From Verrucomicrobiales bacterium (lineage in GTDB: Bacteria; Verrucomicrobiota; Verrucomicrobiia; Verrucomicrobiales; V1-33): DNA of 5,957 bases. The notes under the pieces were generated by a model. It was given only the letters and a program-made list of their open reading frames with translations, did no database searches and was not told the DNA's origin. Location of the stretch: the NCBI GenBank assembly GCA_023253495.1, contig JALRGF010000273.1:1-5957 (forward strand), written 5' to 3'. Made by a program: the position numbers and the translations under genes. This document shows, piece by piece, positions 1-5,957 of this stretch; position 1 is the first letter of the stretch; each line of letters starts with the position of its first letter.

Positions 1-157
1 CCGGGAGAATAATGCTGAGGTGGGCGAAAGTCCCCCGAAAAATGCGGGGTGGATTTCGGTGCGTTCGCTCCCGGAGGACGGTGTGGCGTGGTGGGGTGGT
101 GGCGTTGCGGGGGGCGCGTGGGTGGCCATCGGCGGCCGGGACCTGCGGGGAGCGGGA

Positions 158-1558
158 TCAGGCGATGAGATCGAGGATCGGCTGGCCGCTGGAAATCATG
201 ATCGGGCGGCCCTGGGCGTCGGTCAATTCGCTGCGGGGGTCGATGCCCATGAGGTGGTAGATGGTGGCGGCGATGTCATCCGGGGTGACCGGGGCGTCGG
301 CCGGGTGGCTGCCGGTGGCGTCACTGGCGCCGTAGACGAACCCGCGTTTCACGCCGCCGCCGGCGAGGAGCACGGTGTAGCAGTGGGGCCAGTGGTCGCG
401 GCTGGCATTGCCGTTGATTTTCGGGGTGCGGCCGAATTCGCCCATCCAGACGACGAGGGTTTCGTCGAGCATGCCGCGTTGTTCGAGGTCGAGGAGCAGG
501 GTGGGCAGCGTCTGTTCGGTGATGGGCAGGTGGTATTGTTCGATGATCGGGAACATGCGGGTATTGTTGAACCCGTGGGTATCCCAGCCGCCGCTGTCGG
601 TTTTCTGACCGCCGATGCTGTCGCTGAAATAGCAGGTGGTGAAGCGTGATCCGCTTTCCGCGAGGCGGCGGGCGAGCAGGCACCCCTGGCCGTAGGTGGT
701 GCGGCCGTAGGCCTCGCGGAGGGCGGCGGGTTCGGCATCGAGGTTGAAGGCGTCGCGGATGCGCGGGCTGTTGAGCATGGCGAGCGCCTTGAGGTAATAA
801 TCATCCAGCCCGCGGGCTTCGGCGCTGAAGTCGAGCAGGCGGGCCTGTCGGTCGATGAGTTCCTGCAGACCGCGGCGGTGGCGGAGGCGGTCGATGCTCA
901 GGCCGTCGGGCAGGCTGAACTGGGGGAGCCGGAAGCCGGCTTCATTCGGATCGGAGGGGACGAAGAGCGGATCATGTTCCTTGCCGAGGAAGCTGGCGAA
1001 CTGGCCCGGGGTGGGGGTGCCGTCGGAGATGATGTGCGGGTACGACACGTAGGTGGGCATGGCCGGGTCCTGGTGGTCGAGCAGGCGGCTGGCGACCGAG
1101 CCGTAACCGGGAAAGAGGTCGATGGATTCGCGCAGCCGCTGGTCGTCGCTCGGCGGCGCCTTGCCGGTGAGGGCGTAGTAGCCGGCCGAGTTGTGATTGG
1201 TCATGGTGTGGTGGACGCTGCGGACGAGCGAGACCTTGTCCATGACGGCGGCGGTTCTGGGCAGGCGGTCGTTGACGAGGATATCCGGGCAGGCCGAGAG
1301 GCGCGGGCGGTGCGGGCCGCGCACGGCTTCTTCCGCGTCGGGTTTCATATCGAAGGTTTCGAGGTGACTGGGACCGCCCCACTGGAAAAGGAAGATGACG
1401 CGCTGGGCGCGGACGGGCGGGCGCGGGCCGCCGTACTGGCTGGTGGCCTGGAGGATTTTCGGCAGCGAGACGCCGAGCAGGCCGAGGGTGCCGGTCTGGA
1501 GGAGCGAGCGTCGGGTGAGTGGGTGGGAGTGGCGGAGCGTGGGGCGGGCGTGCGACAT
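158..1558 (-). CDS. DUF1501 family protein with Tat-type signal, complete
   Basis: A 466-residue protein of the DUF1501 family (Pfam PF07394), which is related to the alkaline phosphatase/sulfatase fold; no enzymatic reaction is firmly established for it. Seen directly: an N-terminal twin-arginine stretch TRRSLLQTG (residues 15-23) followed by the hydrophobic run LGLLGVSL, as in Tat signals. The family's landmark motifs follow in order: QWGGPSHLETFD (59-70), HHTMTNHNSAGYY (116-128), GGWDTHGFNN (323-332), GEFGRTP (373-379) and RDHWPHC (387-393). Length is normal and both ends are intact, with a TGA stop. The ATG start puts the RR motif 16 residues in, as expected; no Shine-Dalgarno is visible before it. 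It lies 26 bases downstream of the DUF1549/DUF1553 gene on the same strand, the usual pairing in Planctomycetota and Verrucomicrobiota, so the two are probably co-transcribed. Family assignment is very secure; a role in extracytoplasmic glycan processing is inference. Confidence 0.95.
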   Translation of the reverse strand: MSHARPTLRHSHPLTRRSLLQTGTLGLLGVSLPKILQATSQYGGPRPPVRAQRVIFLFQWGGPSHLETFDMKPDAEEAVRGPHRPRLSACPDILVNDRLPRTAAVMDKVSLVRSVHHTMTNHNSAGYYALTGKAPPSDDQRLRESIDLFPGYGSVASRLLDHQDPAMPTYVSYPHIISDGTPTPGQFASFLGKEHDPLFVPSDPNEAGFRLPQFSLPDGLSIDRLRHRRGLQELIDRQARLLDFSAEARGLDDYYLKALAMLNSPRIRDAFNLDAEPAALREAYGRTTYGQGCLLARRLAESGSRFTTCYFSDSIGGQKTDSGGWDTHGFNNTRMFPIIEQYHLPITEQTLPTLLLDLEQRGMLDETLVVWMGEFGRTPKINGNASRDHWPHCYTVLLAGGGVKRGFVYGASDATGSHPADAPVTPDDIAATIYHLMGIDPRSELTDAQGRPIMISSGQPILDLIA

Positions 1559-1584
1559 GGTGGTGGGGGCGTGCGGCCGCGCTT

Positions 1585-3909
1585 TCAGTGGCGGAGGAGG
1601 AATTCCTTGGCGTTGATCAGGCTCCAGGCGATGTCCTCGAGGGCGGCGCGGCGGGCGGCGGGGTCCTGCAGGAGCGGAGTGAGAGCGGTTTTCTCCTCGT
1701 CAGTCGGCGGCCGGGTGAGGGCGGTGCGGAAGAGCGAATCGAGAGCGGTGGCGGGATCGAGCGACGGGTCGGCGAGGGCGGTCAGGCGGTTGTCCGGGTG
1801 CCGGAGCAGGCGGGCGAGGCCCGGGCCGCTGGTCAGGGTGAAGACCTGGCTGAGCGAGCTTTCGTTCGTGCGTTCGCAGCCGCAGACGGTGGTGCGCGGC
1901 GGTTTGCCAAAGTCTTTGAGGAAGCGGTCGGCATCAGTGGCGCGGGCGCGGCGGCCACCGAGGCGTACTCCGGGCAGGGAGGCGGCGGCGCGGGCGTCCG
2001 GGTAGCTGCCGAAGACCGGGTCCACGCCGAGCACCTGGTGGATGGTGTCGAGCAGCGATTCGGCCGGGAGCCGGCGGATGGCCGGGTGCGAGTACTGGGA
2101 GGCATCATCGGCGTTTTCCGGGCGCGGGGTGCTGGACAGCTGCCATGTGCGCGACTGGCAGATCAGGCGGATGAGCGGTTTGGCGCGCTGACCGTTTGCG
2201 AGGAAGAAGGCGGTGAGCGCGTCAAGCAGTTCCGGGTGCGACGCCGGGTTGGTGAGGCGGAAATCGTCGACCGGCTCGACGAGGCCGGTGCCCATGAGGT
2301 GGGACCAGAGGCGGTTGACCTGGACGCGGGCGAAGAGCGGGTGGTCGGGACCGGTCATCCAGGTGCCGAGCTGGTCGAGGGCTTCGGCGGGCGGGACGGT
2401 GAGGCCGGGGGCACCGGGGAATCCCGGGGCCGGTTCCGCGCCGGTCTTCGGGTGTTTGAGCGAGCGCGGACCGTCGTGGCGGACGACCTGTTCGCCGACG
2501 AATTCCATCTGGTCGTTTTCGTCGCGGCGGTCGTTGCGGAGGATGGTGTAGCTGACGGTATCGAAGACGGCGGAGAACCGGTAATAATCGTCCTGGGTCC
2601 AGCGTTCGAACGGGTGGTTATGGCATTTGGCGCAGCCGAGCCGGGTGCCGAGGAAGACCTGGGCGATGGCTTCGGCGCGTGTGGTCGGGTCGCGCAGGGC
2701 GCGGTAGAAATTGGCGGGCGGGTTCTGGTAGGTGCTGCCCCGGGCGGTGACGAGGGCGCGGGCCATTTCGTTGAGCGGGCGGTCCTCGGCGACTGCCTGT
2801 CGCAGCCACCGGTGGATGGCGGTGACGCCGGTGACATCGAGGATGCGTTCCTCGACGCGCAGCAGGTCGGCCCATTTCATGGCCCAGTGGTCGGTGAATT
2901 CCGGGCTGGCGAGCAGCGAGTCGATGAGCCGGTCGCGTTTGTTCGGAGCGGGGTCTTCGATGAAGGCGCGGCCTTGTTCGGCGGTCGGGAGGCGGCCGGT
3001 GAGGTCGAGCCAGGCGCGGCGCGCGAAGACGGAGTCGGAGGCCTCGTCGGACGGTGGCAGCCGTCGTTCGCGCCAGCGGGCGAATATGGCTTCGTCCAGG
3101 AGGTTGCGGGGAGGCGGCAGCGGTGCGGTGAGCGGCGGCCGGTCCGGCATGAAGGCGAGCGGCACGGGTGTCTGGAGGTGCTGGAAGCGGACGACCACGG
3201 TGGTATCGCCGGATTTTTCCGCGCGCACGCGGCCATCGGGGGAGACGCGGACGAGCAGGTTGGACGGTTCGTAGACCGCCCAGCGGGTGACGTCGCGGGT
3301 GGTGCCGTCGGAAAATCGGGCGGTGACGGTGAGCGGCACTTCGCGGACCGGCTCGGTGAAGAGCCCGCGGTCGGGGGTGACGCTGAGGCCGGTGAGCCCC
3401 GGGGCGTCCGCAGGGTCCATGACGGCACCGGCGGCGATCCAGTCGCGCAGGAGCCGGAATGCCTCGCTGTCGACCCCGAACCGCCGTCCTCCTTCGTGGT
3501 CGGTGAGTTCGGCCGGCTTGCGCAGGAGCGAGCTGGCCTCGGGCCGGTCGACATTGAGCCGCCGTCCATGGCGGTCGGCGGTCAGGGTGGCAAAGTCTTC
3601 GTCGGGCGATTCGCCGCGGAGCGAAAGCTTCAATTTTCCTTTGCCGCCGGCGCTGCCGTGGCAGGCCCCGGTATTGCAGCCGGCCTGGCTGAGGATCGGC
3701 ATGATGTCGTTCCGGAACGACGGGGTGGCGGTAGCGGTACTCATGGCGGCGGCCATGGTGGCCAGACTCACCGCGTGACCGAGGCCGGACCGGAGGAGGC
3801 CAGTCCGGGGGACGCAAGCCGGGAGGAGGGCGGCGATCTGTCGGCGGGTCCGGCCGCGTCTCCCCGGGGCCGTCGGGCAGGGGGTTCGGTCCTCCGGAGT
3901 CATGGTCAT
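1585..3909 (-). CDS. DUF1549/DUF1553 (PSCyt2-PSD1) protein with N-terminal cytochrome-like region and Ig-like domain
   Basis: A protein of up to 774 residues with the composite architecture typical of Planctomycetota and Verrucomicrobiota. After a weak export signal (about residues 35-61, ending TATATP) comes a cytochrome-c-like region with GCNTGACHG (C78, C83, H84). A bacterial Ig-like (Big_2-type) segment covers about 172-255 (LTVTARFSDGTTRDVT). DUF1549 (PF07583) spans about 268-470, including RRAWLDLTGRLPT and the heme-type motif CAKCHNHPFERWTQDDYY (C426, C429, H430). DUF1553 (PF07587) spans about 515-760, with VNRLWSHLMGTGLVEPVDDFR, RRLPAESLLD and VCGCERTNESSLSQ. The end NAKEFLLRH then TGA is canonical. 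Two starts compete. ATG at 3909 has a GAGG only 3 bases upstream; ATG at 3903 has the same GAGG at 9 bases, which is better. The GAGG overlaps the stop codon of the preceding small gene, suggesting translational coupling. The protein is probably periplasmic or secreted; a redox role is suggested by the CxxCH motif but unproven. Confidence 0.94.
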   Translation of the reverse strand: MTMTPEDRTPCPTAPGRRGRTRRQIAALLPACVPRTGLLRSGLGHAVSLATMAAAMSTATATPSFRNDIMPILSQAGCNTGACHGSAGGKGKLKLSLRGESPDEDFATLTADRHGRRLNVDRPEASSLLRKPAELTDHEGGRRFGVDSEAFRLLRDWIAAGAVMDPADAPGLTGLSVTPDRGLFTEPVREVPLTVTARFSDGTTRDVTRWAVYEPSNLLVRVSPDGRVRAEKSGDTTVVVRFQHLQTPVPLAFMPDRPPLTAPLPPPRNLLDEAIFARWRERRLPPSDEASDSVFARRAWLDLTGRLPTAEQGRAFIEDPAPNKRDRLIDSLLASPEFTDHWAMKWADLLRVEERILDVTGVTAIHRWLRQAVAEDRPLNEMARALVTARGSTYQNPPANFYRALRDPTTRAEAIAQVFLGTRLGCAKCHNHPFERWTQDDYYRFSAVFDTVSYTILRNDRRDENDQMEFVGEQVVRHDGPRSLKHPKTGAEPAPGFPGAPGLTVPPAEALDQLGTWMTGPDHPLFARVQVNRLWSHLMGTGLVEPVDDFRLTNPASHPELLDALTAFFLANGQRAKPLIRLICQSRTWQLSSTPRPENADDASQYSHPAIRRLPAESLLDTIHQVLGVDPVFGSYPDARAAASLPGVRLGGRRARATDADRFLKDFGKPPRTTVCGCERTNESSLSQVFTLTSGPGLARLLRHPDNRLTALADPSLDPATALDSLFRTALTRPPTDEEKTALTPLLQDPAARRAALEDIAWSLINAKEFLLRH

Positions 3910-3912
3910 TTG

Positions 3913-3916
3913 CCTC
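3913..3916 (-). promoter_or_regulatory. Shine-Dalgarno-like GAGG overlapping the DUF486 stop codon
   Basis: On the minus strand the stop of the small gene and a GAGG overlap (TGAGGCAAATG). The GAGG lies 9 bases before ATG 3903 and 3 bases before ATG 3909, favouring the inner ATG as the start of the DUF1549 protein. The overlap suggests reinitiation or coupled translation. The motif is short and may be coincidental. Confidence 0.35.
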
Positions 3917-4268
3917 AGTGCGAGCGGAAGATGAAATAAACGGCTCCGAGCAGGCAGAGCGCGGCCCAGACGAAGTCGAGGGTGATCGGATGTTGGAGGA
4001 CGAGCAGGCAGACGGGCACGAAGACCGTGAGGGTGAGGGCTTCCTGGAGGATTTTCAGCTGGGGGACCGACAGGCCGCCGGCGACCCCGATGCGGTTTGC
4101 CGGAATCATCAGGGAATATTCAAAGAAGGCAAGCCCCCAGCTGGCCAGCACGGCCACCCACCAGGCCGAGGCCTTGAGGCGTCCGAGGTGCGAATATCAG
4201 GCGAGGTTCATGAAGATGTTGGAGGCCGTGAGCAGGCCGATGGTCTGGAAAAGGGCGAGGCGGTCCAT
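3915..4268 (-). pseudogene. DUF486 (DMT_6) small membrane protein gene interrupted by an in-frame TGA
   Basis: Read from ATG at 4268 to the TGA at 3917-3915, this is a 118-codon frame that matches the DUF486/DMT_6 family (PF04342), about 110-117 residues with four membrane helices, distantly related to drug/metabolite transporters. Helix 1 is LFQTIGLLTASNIFMNLA, helix 2 VAVLASWGLAFFEYSLM, helix 3 begins in LKILQEALTLTVFVP, and helix 4 is FVWAALCLLGAVYFIF. The family signatures SWGxAxFEY, PANRIG, QLKIxQE and GAVYFIFR are all present. Codon 24 (4199-4197) is TGA where the family has the Trp of a FAWYGHL-like motif; here it reads NLA-stop-YSHL. The frame is conserved on both sides, so there is no frameshift. 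Without readthrough, only a 23-residue peptide, or a protein restarting at GTG 4157 without helix 1 (80 residues), could be made. It is five bases upstream of the DUF1549 gene. It could be a recent pseudogene, a sequencing error, or readthrough. No substrate is known for the family. Confidence 0.85.
4197..4199 (-). other. Internal TGA at a conserved Trp position
   Basis: Codon 24 of the DUF486 frame. The reading frame upstream (from ATG 4268) and downstream (to 3915) both match the same family, so this single codon is the only lesion. A TGG to TGA change is one G-to-A transition on the coding strand (C-to-T on the + strand). All three genes on this strand end in TGA, including this one, so a genome-wide reading of TGA as Trp is unlikely. 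Confidence 0.85.
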
Positions 4269-4305
4269 GAAGCGGTGAGGCCCCCATAGCGCCAGTCACC
4301 CCGGC

Positions 4306-4345
4306 GGCAAGGGCGGCCCCGGCCTCCGCGGATTCCGCCCCTGCC
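4306..4345. repeat. Imperfect inverted repeat (11-base arms) in the divergent intergenic region
   Basis: The left arm GGCAAGGGCGG (4306-4316) pairs with the right arm CCGCCCCTGCC (4335-4345) at 10 of 11 positions across an 18-base loop. The sole mismatch (A4310/C4341) becomes a U-G wobble in a minus-strand transcript, giving an 11-pair hairpin there. The loop contains the palindrome CCGCGG (4326-4331). It lies between the two divergent starts, so it could be an operator or a hairpin in the leader of the minus-strand operon. High GC makes chance pairing easier. Confidence 0.4.
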
Positions 4346-4363
4346 CATCGGGGAAAACCGGCG

Positions 4364-4392
4364 TTGCGCGGGACGGCGGGCGTCACTAGTAT
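4364..4392 (+). promoter_or_regulatory. Candidate promoter of the DUF1080-ThuA gene, near-leaderless
   Basis: TTGCGC (4364-4369, three of six matches to the -35 consensus) and TAGTAT (4387-4392, four of six to the -10 consensus) are separated by 17 bases. Transcription would begin near 4399, only a few bases before ATG 4403, so the message would be nearly leaderless. This agrees with the lack of a Shine-Dalgarno before that ATG. The match is weak and rests on spacing and position. Confidence 0.3.
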
Positions 4393-4402
4393 GCCATTTC
4401 GC

Positions 4403-5929
4403 ATGAAAATCCCGATTATCCCGTTGGTCGCGGCCCTGGTGCCGGCGTTGATCCTGGCTGAAGAACCCGCGGCCAAGGCCATCTTTGATGGCAAGTCGCT
4501 CAACGGCTGGAAAGGCATGGAGGGCATCTGGAAAGTCGAGGACGGTGCGCTCACCGGCGAGACGACCGAACCGAATCAAGTCCCGTACAACACGTTTCTC
4601 GTCTGGCAGGACGGCGAGGTGGACGACTTTGAGCTGACCTTCGACTACCGCATCGTCGGCGGCAATTCCGGCGTGCAGGTGCGAGCGTATGATGTGCCGG
4701 GCTCGAAGCCGGAGGAATACCGTATTGCCGGCTATCAAAGCGACATCGACAGCGGTGAGACGTATTCCGGCATCGTCTACTCCGAAGGCGAGCGAGGGAT
4801 CCTCGCCAACCGCGGCGAGCAGACGCGGGTGACCGACGGGCCGGATGGCCAGCCGAAAATCGAGGTGACCGCGAAGCTGGCTGAAAGCGCCGACCTCCAG
4901 AAGCTGATCAAACAGCAGGACTGGAACAGCTATCGCATCGTGGCCGAGGGCAACACCCTGACCAACTACATCAACGGGGCGAAATTTTCGTCGATCGTGG
5001 ACGAAGGCAAGGCGGCGCGCCGGAGCGGCAAACTGGCCATCCAGGTCCATCGCTGGGACACGCCGATGAAGATCCAGCTGAAAAATGTGATGCTCAAGCG
5101 CCTGCCGCTCAAGGACAGGAAAAAGATCGCCTTTTTTGCCGGCAAGCCGAGCCATGGACCGGGCGAGCACGAGCATCGGGCCGGCTGCCTGCTGCTGGCT
5201 GACCAGATCAACGCGCATTTTTCCGACCGTATGCTGGCGACCGTTTACACCGGCGGCTGGCCGGATGATCCGACGGCGCTCGACAATGTCGATGCGATTG
5301 TGTCGTTCACTGATGGCGGTGGCGGCCATCCGCTCAATTACCACCTGAAGAAGCTGGATGTGGCGATGCGCCGCGGGGTCGGGCTCGGGTGCATTCACTA
5401 TGCGGTGGAGACGACCGCCGGCGAGTTCGGACAGAAATTCCTCGAATACATCGGCGGCTACTTCGAGCCCCACTGGTCGGTCAATCCGCATTGGAAAGCC
5501 GCGTATGCCTCGTTTCCCGACCATGAAGTGACGCGCGGGGTGCAGCCGTTCGCCACGCAGGACGAGTGGTATTACCACATGCGCTTCCGTCCGGGCATGG
5601 CCGGGGTCACGCCGATCCTGAGCGCGCTGCCACCGGATGAAACGCTGAGCCGCGGCGACGGCCCGCACAGCGGCAACCCGGCCGTCCGCGCCGCCATCGC
5701 CAACAAGGAAGCCCAGCACACGATGTGGGTGGCCACCCGCGAGGGGAATGACGGCCGTGGTTTCGGCTGCACCGGTTCGCACTTCCACAAGAACTGGGGG
5801 GACGACAACTACCGCAAGCTCCTGCTCAATGCCTGCGCGTGGATTGCCAAGGCGGAAATTCCCGCGGACGGCGTGCCGTCGCCCGCATTGAGCGCCGAGC
5901 AGCTGGCCGCCAACCTCGATCCCAAATAA
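4403..5929 (+). CDS. Secreted DUF1080 (3-keto-disaccharide hydrolase-like) - ThuA-like fusion protein
   Basis: A 508-residue protein from ATG 4403 with two domains. A Sec signal is clear (MKIPIIPLVAALVPALILA, residues 1-19, then EEPAAKA). DUF1080 (PF06439, concanavalin-like sandwich) covers about 25-235, with IFDGKSLNGWKG (27-38), FELTFDYRIVGGNSGVQVR (76-94), GYQSDI (110-115), DWNSYRIVAEGN (173-184) and IQLKNVMLKRLP. A ThuA-like domain (PF06283) covers about 241-485, with IAFFAGKPSHGPGEHEHRAG, IVSFTDGGGGHP (299-310), GCIHYAVE (329-336), GGYFEPHW (351-358) and TGSHFHKNWGDDNYRKLL (457-474). Some DUF1080 members hydrolyse 3-keto-glycosides, and ThuA belongs to rhizobial trehalose/sucrose use through 3-keto sugars; the substrate here is unknown. 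In-frame upstream starts exist (ATG 4391, TTG 4364), but ATG 4403 gives the best signal peptide. The stop is TAA and the gene looks complete. It diverges from the minus-strand operon and has no partner gene in the window. Confidence 0.93.
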   Translation: MKIPIIPLVAALVPALILAEEPAAKAIFDGKSLNGWKGMEGIWKVEDGALTGETTEPNQVPYNTFLVWQDGEVDDFELTFDYRIVGGNSGVQVRAYDVPGSKPEEYRIAGYQSDIDSGETYSGIVYSEGERGILANRGEQTRVTDGPDGQPKIEVTAKLAESADLQKLIKQQDWNSYRIVAEGNTLTNYINGAKFSSIVDEGKAARRSGKLAIQVHRWDTPMKIQLKNVMLKRLPLKDRKKIAFFAGKPSHGPGEHEHRAGCLLLADQINAHFSDRMLATVYTGGWPDDPTALDNVDAIVSFTDGGGGHPLNYHLKKLDVAMRRGVGLGCIHYAVETTAGEFGQKFLEYIGGYFEPHWSVNPHWKAAYASFPDHEVTRGVQPFATQDEWYYHMRFRPGMAGVTPILSALPPDETLSRGDGPHSGNPAVRAAIANKEAQHTMWVATREGNDGRGFGCTGSHFHKNWGDDNYRKLLLNACAWIAKAEIPADGVPSPALSAEQLAANLDPK

Positions 5930-5957
5930 ATTCCACATTAACGGCTTCCCCCCCTCC

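Noticed and set aside
33..49. Hairpin CCCCG-AAAAATG-CGGGG downstream of the DUF1501 gene, as a possible terminator
   Set aside because: The stem has only five pairs, there is no U-tract after it on the minus strand, and it lies over 100 bases past the stop codon. Not distinguishable from chance.
1..74. Inverted heptamers CCGGGAG (1-7) and CTCCCGG (68-74), as a possible element end or att site
   Set aside because: Seven-base matches 60 bases apart are common in GC-rich DNA, and no recombinase or element gene is nearby.
1519..3939. An 806-codon open frame on the + strand, opposite the DUF1549/DUF1553 gene
   Set aside because: Its product is low-complexity, rich in Gly, Ala, Arg, Val and Glu, and matches no family I recognise. 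The minus strand carries an unmistakable domain protein. Long antisense frames are expected in GC-rich coding DNA.
3915..4157. An independent 80-residue protein starting at GTG 4157
   Set aside because: It lacks the first membrane helix of the DUF486 family, and matching sequence continues upstream in the same frame, so it is better read as part of the interrupted gene.
4197..4199. TGA as a selenocysteine codon
   Set aside because: The family has Trp, not Cys, at this site, and nothing suggests a redox role. I see no obvious selenocysteine-insertion hairpin just downstream, though I could not fold the RNA.
4269..4300. Sigma-70-like boxes for the minus-strand operon, such as a TTGCCG with a TATGGG
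   Set aside because: The -10 match is poor and GC-rich sequence offers several equal alternatives, so no promoter can be called for this strand.
4208..5938. A 576-codon open frame on the minus strand, opposite the DUF1080-ThuA gene
   Set aside because: It is an antisense shadow of a gene with clear motifs. The apparent protein has no recognisable domain and would run into the DUF486 gene in another frame.

Overview
The window is GC-rich and carries protein families typical of the Planctomycetota-Verrucomicrobiota-Chlamydiota superphylum: a DUF1549/DUF1553 'planctomycete cytochrome c' protein, a DUF1501 protein and a DUF1080-ThuA protein. I lean towards Verrucomicrobiota. Few clear Shine-Dalgarno sequences are visible, and a -10-like box lies almost on the start codon of the rightward gene. 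The phylum is an inference from gene content, not from a marker gene.

Layout: positions 1-157 hold no gene I can support. Three genes on the minus strand read leftwards as a probable operon. First is a small DUF486/DMT-type membrane protein gene (4268 to 3915), interrupted by an in-frame TGA. Five bases later comes the large DUF1549/DUF1553 gene (3909 to 1585), and after 26 bases the DUF1501 gene (1558 to 158). Across a 134-base divergent intergenic region, one gene reads rightwards (4403 to 5929). It encodes a secreted two-domain protein, DUF1080 (3-keto-disaccharide hydrolase-like) joined to ThuA (trehalose-utilization-like). The last 28 bases hold nothing recognisable.

How the genes may work together: DUF1549/DUF1553 and DUF1501 genes are a recurrent pair in these phyla. 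Their exact function is unknown, but they are commonly found near sulfatases and glycan-degradation genes. Both proteins here look exported, the DUF1501 protein by a Tat-like signal. DUF1080 and ThuA have both been linked to 3-keto-sugar metabolism, so the fusion suggests extracytoplasmic processing of oxidised disaccharides or glycosides. The locus therefore fits extracytoplasmic carbohydrate turnover, but nothing in the sequence fixes the substrate.

The most notable anomaly is the TGA in the DUF486 gene. It replaces a Trp codon that the family normally conserves, while the frame on both sides stays family-like. The rest of the window is fairly ordinary for this lineage. I see no tRNA, rRNA, CRISPR array, insertion sequence or defence system.
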